In this document: positions 1-6,314 of the stretch, one piece after another
Position numbering within the stretch: the first letter of the stretch is position 1
How the letters are laid out: the number at the start of each line of letters is the position of its first letter
IMG/VR virus record: IMGVR_UViG_3300046820_004106
Span: 1-64,000 of that record
Length of the DNA: 64,000 nt
DNA from: a virus
Reading direction: 5' to 3' (one strand)
Program-made: the position numbers and the translations under genes
The notes under the pieces: model-generated
The model's database searches: none
The model's input: the letters and a program-made list of their open reading frames with translations, nothing else
Told to the model about the DNA's origin: nothing

Positions 1-354
1 TTATTCTGAGTCATCTGGTAAAACAGTACCTCCAGGCACATAACCTTCCATTAATTCTTTTAGAGAATCTTTATTCTCAAGTTTTTTCTTAAAGTCCAAT
101 GTTTCTTTTTTTGTTATTGGCCCATTAGGAGATAATTTACTCTCGTCTTTTGGCAAATTTGATCTATAATCGTGAGCCATAGACATAAGTTGTGTGACTG
201 CAAATGTGTCTTTGCATTTTGGGCATCTCATAACTGCATACACTTCAACTTCTGATTTAGGAAGCCACCCAAGATGAGAAGCTTTGGTAAATTGAGCTTT
301 GCAATTACGATTCAGACAACATTTAGGTTTGCCGACGATGGTTTGATGAAACAT
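1..354 (-). CDS. Small zinc-ribbon protein, function unknown
   Basis: A 117-aa protein with four cysteine positions arranged as KPKCC-x4-C near the N-terminus and CPKC about 30 residues later, a plausible single zinc ribbon, followed by a charged Lys/Glu-rich tail. The start is the ATG at 352-354, not the in-frame ATG nine codons upstream, because GGAGG (361-365 on the reverse strand) lies six bases before it. It is the last leftward gene in view and ends exactly at the window edge with TAA. It is separated from the helicase gene by an oppositely transcribed mini-unit, so it probably has its own promoter. A role in transcription or in nucleic-acid binding is possible but is only inference from the zinc ribbon. 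Confidence 0.8.
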   Translation of the reverse strand: MFHQTIVGKPKCCLNRNCKAQFTKASHLGWLPKSEVEVYAVMRCPKCKDTFAVTQLMSMAHDYRSNLPKDESKLSPNGPITKKETLDFKKKLENKDSLKELMEGYVPGGTVLPDDSE

Positions 355-454
355 AGCACACCTCCAATGCGCAATAAGCAATTTATTATTCCTTGCAAAG
401 CATACCCTAACTTTTATTAAGAAACCTTAATAGGACTTATTCTTGTCTATAGTG

Positions 455-460
455 TATACT
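455..460 (+). promoter_or_regulatory. Rightward -10 box TATACT of mini-unit
   Basis: TATACT lies so that a transcript would begin near 467, at the foot of the leader hairpin. No convincing -35 box is visible 17 bp upstream. The same hexamer is used in front of the helicase gene. Confidence 0.5.
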
Positions 461-466
461 ATTATA
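461..466 (-). promoter_or_regulatory. Leftward -10 box TATAAT, abutting the rightward one
   Basis: ATTATA on the plus strand is a perfect TATAAT on the minus strand and directly abuts the rightward TATACT. It could drive the zinc-ribbon gene at 1-354, giving a leader of roughly 100 nt that contains the GGAGG site. No clear -35 box is seen. Confidence 0.35.
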
Positions 467-505
467 GTCCACTGGCGGATAAATTGATGCTAGTGGACTA
501 TTTTT
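465..505 (+). promoter_or_regulatory. Leader hairpin with U-tract (attenuator-like)
   Basis: TAGTCCACT (465-473) pairs perfectly with AGTGGACTA (492-500) around an 18-nt loop and is followed by TTTTTG. It lies between the predicted start of transcription and the Shine-Dalgarno site of the 23-codon ORF. It could be a 5' stabilising hairpin or a leaky terminator (attenuator). Confidence 0.55.
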
Positions 506-522
506 GTGTAAGGAGGTTAATT

Positions 523-594
523 ATGAAAATTTTTGAACAAATTGAAGAAATGATGAATCAAGTTATTTCAGCATTATTTAGAGTAGAATTGTAA
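523..594 (+). CDS. 23-aa small ORF with strong ribosome site
   Basis: ATG to TAA encodes MKIFEQIEEMMNQVISALF plus RVEL, a short peptide that would form an amphipathic helix with acidic and hydrophobic faces. Support for translation is a perfect AGGAGG (511-516) six bases before ATG. Support for a separate unit is the -10 box and hairpin upstream and a rho-independent terminator immediately downstream. It runs against all surrounding genes. The function is unknown; a micropeptide or a short regulatory RNA are both possible. The confidence reflects the complete set of signals, not any similarity. Confidence 0.55.
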   Translation: MKIFEQIEEMMNQVISALFRVEL

Positions 595-602
595 GGCAAC
601 TT

Positions 603-629
603 ATAATCTACAATGGCGTAGATTATTTT
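603..629 (+). terminator. Rho-independent terminator of mini-unit
   Basis: ATAATCTAC (603-611) and GTAGATTAT (618-626) form a perfect 9-bp stem with a six-base loop, followed by TTTT. It overlaps the stop codon of the convergent helicase gene. On the minus strand the stem is not followed by a T-run, so it is oriented for the 23-codon ORF. Confidence 0.65.
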
Positions 630-2389
630 AACTCATACATCTTCCAAGCACGTTCATTCTTATATACTTTCTTCCTCATATTTACGTGAGATCTCAAATT
701 CTTATGGCTTGAAGCAAAATCAATAATGATAGCTTCAGGTTTTCCGTTTTTAATAGAGTCTTCAACATTCTTGCCTACACATCGAAGTACTCTACCAACT
801 TGCTGATAAGTAGTAACTGGCGATGAACTAGTTCCAGCCAAAATCAAACAAGCAATCTTAGGAGCATCAACACCTACATTTGCCCATTGAGTTGCTATAA
901 GAACAATTTCATTATTTTCAACAGCATTAAGCATTCTTCTGCGATAATTCTTTTCCTCATCAGTTGGGTCTATTTCACCCTTATCACCACCAGGAACAAA
1001 AACAGCATCCTCAATCATCCCCTCAAGAATATTTCCGTGTTCCATTCTTTCAACAAGGATTAGTGTTGGAATTCCTTTTGCTTTCATACCTTCAGCAAAT
1101 TGTTTAATTCTAAAGTTTCTTTCCCAGCAATTTACAATATTTAGATTGTAAACCTCGTGATAAGTTTGACCAGGTTCTACAGTGCTGATATTTACAACAA
1201 AAATCTTAGGTGGTACAAGAAAACCACGTTCAACAAGATCGCTAGCACTTACTTCGCAGACTTTTCCACCCAATGTACCTTCAATCCTTATTTCTTGATT
1301 GTCAGTACGAAATGGTGTAGCACTCAAACCAAGCCTAAAATATGCCTTTTTAGCCTGATTTCCTATTTCTTCAGTAACAACAGCAGCCAAGTGTGCTTCA
1401 TCAATAATCAAGGCATTACAGCATTGAATTACGTTTCTTACTTGCGCTTTCTGAAATAATGTGTCTTGTCTATTATCCCAAGCTGTTTGTGCCTTCTTAT
1501 ATGCAGCTAATTCTGTTTTTACTAGTAGGCCAATTTCACGTTCATACTTTTTCCGTAGTTTGTCTGCATCTTTTGATTGATTTTCTTCTGCTGTTTCAAC
1601 TTGAACATACAAGTCAGAAAGTTTACCTGATGCAATTTGACGTGCTTTTTTGTATTTGGCTATAGCTTCATCTAATTCTTTTTGCAAGAGTCCAGTGGGT
1701 TTAGAGCCTTCACCAGTATCTTCTACTATTTTGTTATTGCTTTCCATATATTTTTTATCAAAAGCAATAAGGGCAGTTTGGTAGGTAATTACATTGATTC
1801 CTTCCATATTGATATCGCAGAGACCACCTCCAGCGATACCAACTTTGACAGGCTGGCCATCAATTTTAAGATATTTCTCAAATTCTTTTTGAGTTTGCTT
1901 TAGTAGTTCAATAGCTGGGACAATGAAAACTACCGGCTTAACTTTGAGTTTATGAAAGATATAACAAGAAGTCATTGTCTTTCCAGCACCAGTAGCCAGA
2001 GCAAGCATTCCACGTTGATTCTTGAGTGCTAAATCTCCTGAAATCTTTTGGTAGTCACGAAGATCTTTACCCATAAAATCACAATCTATATTGTAATCTC
2101 TGATAGGTTTTTCTCTCTTGTCAGTAAATTTGTATTGCTCATTTAAATCGTCAAGTAAACGAGCAACACGCATAGTAAGACCTGTTGGAAATGATTGAGT
2201 TCTCTTTACATACAAAGATATCAGTCCATCCCATTGACCAGTCTTGTATTTAGCAGACCATTCAGAATCTGGAACTTTATATGATAATTCGTTTCTCAAA
2301 GCTTCTTGATATGGATAAGGTAATTTACCCATTGGATCATTATGATTTATGATCACGCTTTTATCATTGTAAACTTCTATTTCTACCAT
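623..2389 (-). CDS. UvsW-like superfamily 2 DNA/RNA helicase
   Basis: A 588-aa SF2 helicase. The N-terminal segment has the KYKxGQWDGLISLY pattern (about residues 47-60) typical of UvsW-type N-terminal domains. Motifs seen: RDYQ (111-114), Walker A ATGAGKT (132-138), Walker B DEAH (about 329-332), motif III SATPFRTD (about 353), and motif VI QQVGRVLR (about 529). In T4, UvsW remodels recombination and replication intermediates; a similar role here is inference. Unusually, about 90 residues between Walker A and DEAH (roughly 225-315) are highly charged and predicted to be coiled coil, which lengthens the first RecA lobe beyond the usual UvsW size of about 500 aa. No Shine-Dalgarno site is visible; a TATACT box lies exactly six bases before ATG, so the mRNA may be leaderless. 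An 18-bp inverted repeat separates it from the upstream gene. Confidence 0.92.
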   Translation of the reverse strand: MVEIEVYNDKSVIINHNDPMGKLPYPYQEALRNELSYKVPDSEWSAKYKTGQWDGLISLYVKRTQSFPTGLTMRVARLLDDLNEQYKFTDKREKPIRDYNIDCDFMGKDLRDYQKISGDLALKNQRGMLALATGAGKTMTSCYIFHKLKVKPVVFIVPAIELLKQTQKEFEKYLKIDGQPVKVGIAGGGLCDINMEGINVITYQTALIAFDKKYMESNNKIVEDTGEGSKPTGLLQKELDEAIAKYKKARQIASGKLSDLYVQVETAEENQSKDADKLRKKYEREIGLLVKTELAAYKKAQTAWDNRQDTLFQKAQVRNVIQCCNALIIDEAHLAAVVTEEIGNQAKKAYFRLGLSATPFRTDNQEIRIEGTLGGKVCEVSASDLVERGFLVPPKIFVVNISTVEPGQTYHEVYNLNIVNCWERNFRIKQFAEGMKAKGIPTLILVERMEHGNILEGMIEDAVFVPGGDKGEIDPTDEEKNYRRRMLNAVENNEIVLIATQWANVGVDAPKIACLILAGTSSSPVTTYQQVGRVLRCVGKNVEDSIKNGKPEAIIIDFASSHKNLRSHVNMRKKVYKNERAWKMYELK

Positions 2390-2395
2390 TCAATC

Positions 2396-2401
2396 AGTAT
2401 A
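2396..2401 (-). promoter_or_regulatory. Extended -10 box, six bases before helicase ATG
   Basis: On the minus strand the sequence reads TGGTATACT, a TGn-extended -10, then six bases, then ATG. Transcription would start at or next to the A of ATG. No -35 box is evident. Confidence 0.55.
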
Positions 2402-2411
2402 CCATTAAGCA

Positions 2412-2449
2412 AAACAACCATTTTGTTGATGTCAACAAAATGGTTGTTT
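2412..2449 (-). terminator. 18-bp perfect inverted repeat, probable terminator
   Basis: Arms 2412-2429 and 2432-2449 are exact reverse complements with a two-base centre (really a 4-6 nt loop). On the minus strand the 3' arm ends in GGTTGTTT and runs on into TGCTT, a T-rich end consistent with termination after the holin-like gene. The helicase -10 box follows 10 bp later. An operator is an alternative reading. Confidence 0.6.
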
Positions 2450-2464
2450 GTAGAAAGAACAATC

Positions 2465-2899
2465 TTAACGATGATTCATAGCATTAAATTTATTAACAGC
2501 AATTTGAATTTGCTTTGGCTTCTTACCTACAAATGTTTCTAAAGTAGAAAGAACAAGCACATGAATCTTATCTACATCTTCTTCAGAAAGTTCAATGCCC
2601 TTTTGAGCACAGCCTAAACGAATAAATCTCACGAATTGATCTACTGCATCATCTTGTGAAAATTCTCCATCTTGAATCTTCTTAAGGCCTTCAATCCAAA
2701 TATCTAAAATGCCATCTGCTTTTGCACCAAGTTTGCTACGAAGAACAAGCTTGATAACTTCAAGAGTTTGTAAAGCTGCAGCACCCTCGGACTTCGATTT
2801 TGCTAAGAAAAAGAATACCACGCTGCCAAGAATGAAACAAACTACATAAACAATAATTTCATTCTGTGTTGAATTTAGAAAATTAGTAATTAATTCCAT
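2465..2899 (-). CDS. Holin-like single-pass membrane protein
   Basis: A 144-aa protein with a short polar N-terminus, one hydrophobic segment (about residues 13-33, rich in Ile, Val and Phe) and a soluble, mostly helical remainder with an acidic EELSEEDVDK-like stretch before the last helix. This layout resembles LLH-type phage holins, in which one N-terminal membrane helix precedes a helical cytoplasmic part; the match is by architecture only. ATG at 2897-2899 is preferred over the TTG three codons upstream because AAGGA lies nine bases before it. Just two bases separate it from the preceding small gene, so the two are co-transcribed. A structural or signalling membrane protein is an alternative. 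No endolysin is recognisable nearby. Confidence 0.7.
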   Translation of the reverse strand: MELITNFLNSTQNEIIVYVVCFILGSVVFFFLAKSKSEGAAALQTLEVIKLVLRSKLGAKADGILDIWIEGLKKIQDGEFSQDDAVDQFVRFIRLGCAQKGIELSEEDVDKIHVLVLSTLETFVGKKPKQIQIAVNKFNAMNHR

Positions 2900-2901
2900 A
2901 A

Positions 2902-3120
2902 TTAGCAATCCTTTGCAATAATTGAATCATCTTCATCAGATGCATTTGGGTCTAAATCCATATCTGTAGTCAAAGGAATAACTAATTCATCTTTGATTTG
3001 TGCAGTAACAGCATCGTCTTTCTTTTCGTCTGCCCAAACAAGATTATCAGCCATTACTTCTTCGCCTTCAGCATTAGTAAACTTTTCAATCTTGCCTGTA
3101 GCTCTTTTTACCATACTCAT
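2902..3120 (-). CDS. Small acidic protein, unknown
   Basis: A 72-aa protein with a basic N-terminus ([11 protein letters not shown]) and an acidic, Asp-rich C-terminal half ending in Cys; no domain recognised. The start is ATG at 3118-3120 with AAAGGAGG eight bases upstream, located inside the end of the DnaJ gene. The ATGA overlap with the DnaJ stop indicates translational coupling. It sits between the chaperone and the holin-like gene; no function can be assigned. Confidence 0.75.
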   Translation of the reverse strand: MSMVKRATGKIEKFTNAEGEEVMADNLVWADEKKDDAVTAQIKDELVIPLTTDMDLDPNASDEDDSIIAKDC

Positions 3121-4100
3121 AACATTTGCCTCCTTTTCCTAGATTCGACATATGATTTTAAAAATTGTGATTCTTCATCAGAAATTTCTTTAGGAATTTT
3201 ATACATTATTTTGAGGTGTAAGTCAGAATATGTATCATTTGATGTTGGAATCCCCTTACTCTTAACTATATGTACGTAGCCATTCTTTAAACTATTACTA
3301 AATTTAAAGTTTAATTTATTTCCATTTACGTGATTGTATTTAAATTCAGGATTTATAAGTGCAGCAATCGGATCAATTTCAAACTCGTGAACAAGATTTA
3401 AATTAGCATCAATTTCAAATTTTTCTCTTTTTCTGGTAATTACTTCAACAATAAGTGGCCCAGCCGCTTGATAAATATCTCCGTGATTTCCTCTGCCTTG
3501 GATCATAGACGATCTGTAAACGTGTCCTTTGTTTATTGTCAGATCAAAATTTTCAAACATTTTTACATGACCAGAGCCGTTACAATAATTGCAAAATGCA
3601 TCAAACTTTTCACCACGGCCATAACAACTTCCACAAGGACCAGCATAATTTCGAACGTGCATAAAACCCAAATCTTGAACTATATAATGTTCTCCTGATC
3701 CCATACAAGACATACAAAGACTTTTATTTCCACTACCACCAACTCCTGAACAAGCTCCACAAGGCACTAAACGCTCATAATTAAGAGTTTTTACGACATT
3801 TTTGTAAACCTCTTCTAATTCAAGTTCAATAGTAACTGTTATTGGAGTATTAAGATTTTTCCTAAATGGATTTCTAGTGGTATTTCTAAATGGATTTGCA
3901 GGTGGTTCAAAATGATGTTGCGGAGGAGGGGGATTTAAGATATCTTCATATGCTTGAGATATTTCTTTAAATTTTTCTTCTGATCCAGCCTCTTTATTTA
4001 CATCAGGATGGTATTGCTTGGCTAATTTTCTATAGGCCTTTTTTGCATCATCTACTGAAGCATTTTGTGGCAAACCTAAAACATCATATGGATTTGGCAT
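3117..4100 (-). CDS. dnaJ: DnaJ-type co-chaperone with zinc-finger domain
   Basis: A 327-aa type I J-protein. The J domain occupies residues 1-60, with HPD at 31-33. Instead of a Gly/Phe region there is a Pro/His/Phe/Asn-rich linker (57-80). Four CxxC motifs (C114/117, C129/132, C156/159, C170/173), three of them followed by GxG, form the two-site zinc domain, and a C-terminal peptide-binding region follows. J-proteins stimulate ATP hydrolysis by DnaK and deliver unfolded clients. No dnaK is visible, so it probably recruits the host Hsp70, plausibly to help fold or assemble the giant tail proteins. It is shorter than E. coli DnaJ (about 376 aa). There is no ribosome site; TATAAT stands exactly six bases before ATG and overlaps the protease stop. 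Confidence 0.93.
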   Translation of the reverse strand: MPNPYDVLGLPQNASVDDAKKAYRKLAKQYHPDVNKEAGSEEKFKEISQAYEDILNPPPPQHHFEPPANPFRNTTRNPFRKNLNTPITVTIELELEEVYKNVVKTLNYERLVPCGACSGVGGSGNKSLCMSCMGSGEHYIVQDLGFMHVRNYAGPCGSCYGRGEKFDAFCNYCNGSGHVKMFENFDLTINKGHVYRSSMIQGRGNHGDIYQAAGPLIVEVITRKREKFEIDANLNLVHEFEIDPIAALINPEFKYNHVNGNKLNFKFSNSLKNGYVHIVKSKGIPTSNDTYSDLHLKIMYKIPKEISDEESQFLKSYVESRKRRQML

Positions 4101-4106
4101 AAAGTC

Positions 4107-4112
4107 ATTATA
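4107..4112 (-). promoter_or_regulatory. TATAAT six bases before dnaJ ATG
   Basis: A perfect -10 consensus on the minus strand, overlapping the TAA stop of the S1 protease gene, followed by six bases and ATG. With no Shine-Dalgarno site present, it may create a leaderless dnaJ mRNA internal to the operon. Confidence 0.45.
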
Positions 4113-4782
4113 CTAATTTGGATAACATATTGGTAATTTTATTAGAAGGACATAAAGTATTTTCACCAACGCCAATATCAGCGTGTTGTCCAGTTACACC
4201 AATTACTGTTCCTATAACAAGATTGTCAGTTCCAATTGCCATACCGCCAGATGAACCTTCAAGAATATCTGCATCTACAAAAATTACATCAGTCCAGGCA
4301 GGTAAATTTATATCATTAATATTTTGATGAATATTTGAAACTCTACCAACAGTGGCTGTGTCGTGAAAACCCTCTGGAGAACCAATCACTGCTACAATAT
4401 CACCAACTTCTATTGTATCACTGTTGGCAAACTGTAATGATGGGATATTTGATGGTATTCTTTCTGCTCTTATAGCTCCAGAGTCTATCGTGGGATCAGA
4501 AATTAAAAATGTAGCTGGAATAAAATTTTTATTATCAAATGAAATAAGAATTTCTGTCAAAGTTTCATCTGCTGGGACAACGTGTCCAGCAGTTATGATA
4601 ATATTATTGCCAATATGAAATCCACTACCTGACCAATTTTTCTTTCCAGATCTCACATAAATAGAACAAGAAGCTTGAAGTCCCAATTGTATTGTTTTTT
4701 TAATTGGATCTTCAAGCTTTTCTGCGCTTTGGCTAGTCTTAATTAGACTATCCAAATAATTAACATCTAATTTAAAATTCAT
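4108..4782 (-). CDS. Trypsin-like (S1 family) serine protease
   Basis: A 224-aa chymotrypsin-fold protease of the HtrA-like or V8-like kind. The triad is readable: His67 in TAGHVV, Asp100 in TIDSGAI and Ser178 in GSSGG. GSGF before the His region and VIGSPEG between the Asp and Ser motifs are also typical. There is no signal peptide, membrane anchor or PDZ domain; the first 35 residues are a polar helical extension. It overlaps the signal peptidase stop by ATGA, so the two are translationally coupled. Targets are unknown: processing of virion proteins, or degradation of host proteins late in infection, both fit. Confidence 0.9.
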   Translation of the reverse strand: MNFKLDVNYLDSLIKTSQSAEKLEDPIKKTIQLGLQASCSIYVRSGKKNWSGSGFHIGNNIIITAGHVVPADETLTEILISFDNKNFIPATFLISDPTIDSGAIRAERIPSNIPSLQFANSDTIEVGDIVAVIGSPEGFHDTATVGRVSNIHQNINDINLPAWTDVIFVDADILEGSSGGMAIGTDNLVIGTVIGVTGQHADIGVGENTLCPSNKITNMLSKLV

Positions 4783-5237
4783 TGTATTACTTTGTACAAA
4801 ATCTCAGTTTCATCTACAGTTCCAAATCTTCTACTATCATCTGACTTTGGTAAATTATCACCGACAAGATAATAATGTTTTTTAGGAACCTTTAATTCCA
4901 TCATATATACGTCATCTACATTCTTTATTTTCAGAATTGAATGGTATGAATTATCAATTATTAGCTCATAAACACCATCTTTATTCATTATATAATAATA
5001 ATATTCTTCCGGCGTATACAATATTCTTTTAACGATCAGAGTTCTATCATCACTCAAAGCAACTACAACATCACTTTTTTTGAAATTTTTAGTTTTTTTA
5101 GCTAACAAAATCTGTCCATTTTTATAAGTTGGGAACATAGATTCACCAACAACAACGACCAATTTGTAAGGTTGTAAGTATGCTAATAAAAGTAAAATAC
5201 AACCAATTACCAAAGAAACAATTAATCTCTTTTTCAT
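4779..5237 (-). CDS. lepB: Type I signal peptidase (S26 family)
   Basis: A 152-aa protein with one N-terminal membrane segment (about residues 4-22) followed at once by the catalytic region. The nucleophile is Ser33 in GESMFPT and the general base is Lys70 in LIVKRI. The conserved box GDN-x3-SxDSRxxG is present at 126-139. These are the landmarks of bacterial type I signal peptidases, which cut signal peptides on the outer face of the cytoplasmic membrane; the length fits the small Gram-positive-type enzymes. Phage-encoded copies are uncommon. GAGGTG lies four bases before ATG and may be partly masked by a hairpin. It forms an operon with two other serine proteases. The substrate is not evident; none of the tail proteins here has a clear signal peptide. 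Confidence 0.92.
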   Translation of the reverse strand: MKKRLIVSLVIGCILLLLAYLQPYKLVVVVGESMFPTYKNGQILLAKKTKNFKKSDVVVALSDDRTLIVKRILYTPEEYYYYIMNKDGVYELIIDNSYHSILKIKNVDDVYMMELKVPKKHYYLVGDNLPKSDDSRRFGTVDETEILYKVIQ

Positions 5238-5268
5238 GCTTCACCTCTTGTAATAAAAGGAGCTGAAG
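5238..5268 (-). promoter_or_regulatory. Possible hairpin masking the lepB ribosome site
   Basis: On the minus strand CTTCAGCTCCT precedes AAGAGGTGAAGC, and CTTCA plus part of CTCC can pair with the GGTGAAG that includes the Shine-Dalgarno site. The pairing is short (five to seven pairs with a bulge), so regulation is tentative. Confidence 0.25.
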
Positions 5269-5299
5269 ACATTTTTTCTTTTTAGCTTTTTGCTCGTAG

Positions 5300-6262
5300 T
5301 TAAGATTTTTTAACAGTGATAGTTGACCAATCAATATTTGCAAGTTTAGGAACACCAGGGCCCCAATTTTGTTCTTCTCCAGGTTGAACGTTTACATTTT
5401 GTAAACTTGAAATATTTCTTAATGCAGTCATCATATCTTCTTGGCAAAATTGGTAACCAAATTCTGGAAGAAGATTCTGATTTTTCAGTGCAGCTTTTAT
5501 CAATGCACAAATACCAGCAACAAATGGAGCTGCTTGACTTGTACCTGACATTTTACAGTAGTTATTATTCAAGTGAGTTGAATAAATATTAGTGCCTGGA
5601 GCAACAATGTCCACTGTAAAATCCCTTGAGGTGAAAGTGGCTAAATTACCACTTTCATCCAGTGCAGCAACAGCAATAACTTCATCGTATCTTGCTGGGT
5701 AATTAACTGCGTGTGAATCGTTTCCAGCAGCTGCAACTACTATAATTCCTTTTGAAACTGCTTCTTTAATTAAGTCGTGAATAAAACTTGGTGGTTCAGA
5801 TGGTGCACCCAGAGACATATTAATAATGTCCACACCTAAATCAATTGCTTTTCTCAAACCTGCAGCAATTGTGTCATAACTTCCACCACCACTATTGTCA
5901 AGAACTCTAATGCAATATAGTTTTGCTTTAGGAGCTACACCAACAACACCAAAATCATTATCAGAGCCAGCAATAATTCCGGCTACGTGTACTTGATGAC
6001 CGCTTCCTGCATCATACACACTTGCTTCACCTGTGCAATTGACTGCCTCATCGACCTTCCAAGCTTCTGCTAAATCTGCGTGTTCTGAAAAACCAGTATC
6101 AAGAACTGCTACTTTAATACCTTCACCTTGCTTAGAAACTTCCCAAACATCTTGAATGTTTGCAATAGCCATACCCCAGTTTTGAGTCTGCGATAATGCT
6201 GCAAACGGAACCGATACAACTTTTAAGTCTTCTTCAGGAATAAATTGAATTCTATCTTGCAT
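5300..6262 (-). CDS. Subtilisin-like (S8) serine protease, intracellular type
   Basis: A 320-aa subtilase with a complete triad: Asp55 in VLDTGF, His89 in SGHQVHVAG and Ser242 in SGTSQAAPFVAG, with oxyanion Asn181 in AAAGND. It has no signal peptide and no long prodomain; a short N-terminal extension with FIPEED resembles the LIPY-type extension of intracellular subtilisins, which blocks the active site until removed. The start is ATG at 6260-6262, six codons inside the longest frame, because GAGGTG lies five bases upstream. It lies directly downstream of the 2860-aa fibre gene and upstream of two more serine proteases. Maturation of virion proteins or digestion of host proteins are both possible roles. 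Confidence 0.93.
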   Translation of the reverse strand: MQDRIQFIPEEDLKVVSVPFAALSQTQNWGMAIANIQDVWEVSKQGEGIKVAVLDTGFSEHADLAEAWKVDEAVNCTGEASVYDAGSGHQVHVAGIIAGSDNDFGVVGVAPKAKLYCIRVLDNSGGGSYDTIAAGLRKAIDLGVDIINMSLGAPSEPPSFIHDLIKEAVSKGIIVVAAAGNDSHAVNYPARYDEVIAVAALDESGNLATFTSRDFTVDIVAPGTNIYSTHLNNNYCKMSGTSQAAPFVAGICALIKAALKNQNLLPEFGYQFCQEDMMTALRNISSLQNVNVQPGEEQNWGPGVPKLANIDWSTITVKKS

Positions 6263-6279
6263 AATTTCACCTCGATACA

Positions 6280-6285
6280 ATTATA
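6280..6285 (-). promoter_or_regulatory. Candidate -10 TATAAT for the protease cassette
   Basis: A perfect TATAAT in the 52-bp gap upstream of the S8 gene, giving a leader of about 11 nt that would include GAGGTG. No -35 box is recognisable and the surroundings are very AT-rich, so chance is possible. Confidence 0.35.
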
Positions 6286-6314
6286 TTATTCAATATATAT
6301 TTTTCCTTATTCCT

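Noticed and set aside
355-381. Upstream ATG extending the zinc-ribbon gene by nine codons
   Set aside because: The added codons cover the GGAGG site, which is correctly spaced only for the internal ATG at 352-354.
603-626. Terminator for the leftward helicase gene
   Set aside because: On the minus strand the stem is followed by AAGTTGCC, not a T-run, so it suits only the rightward mini-unit.
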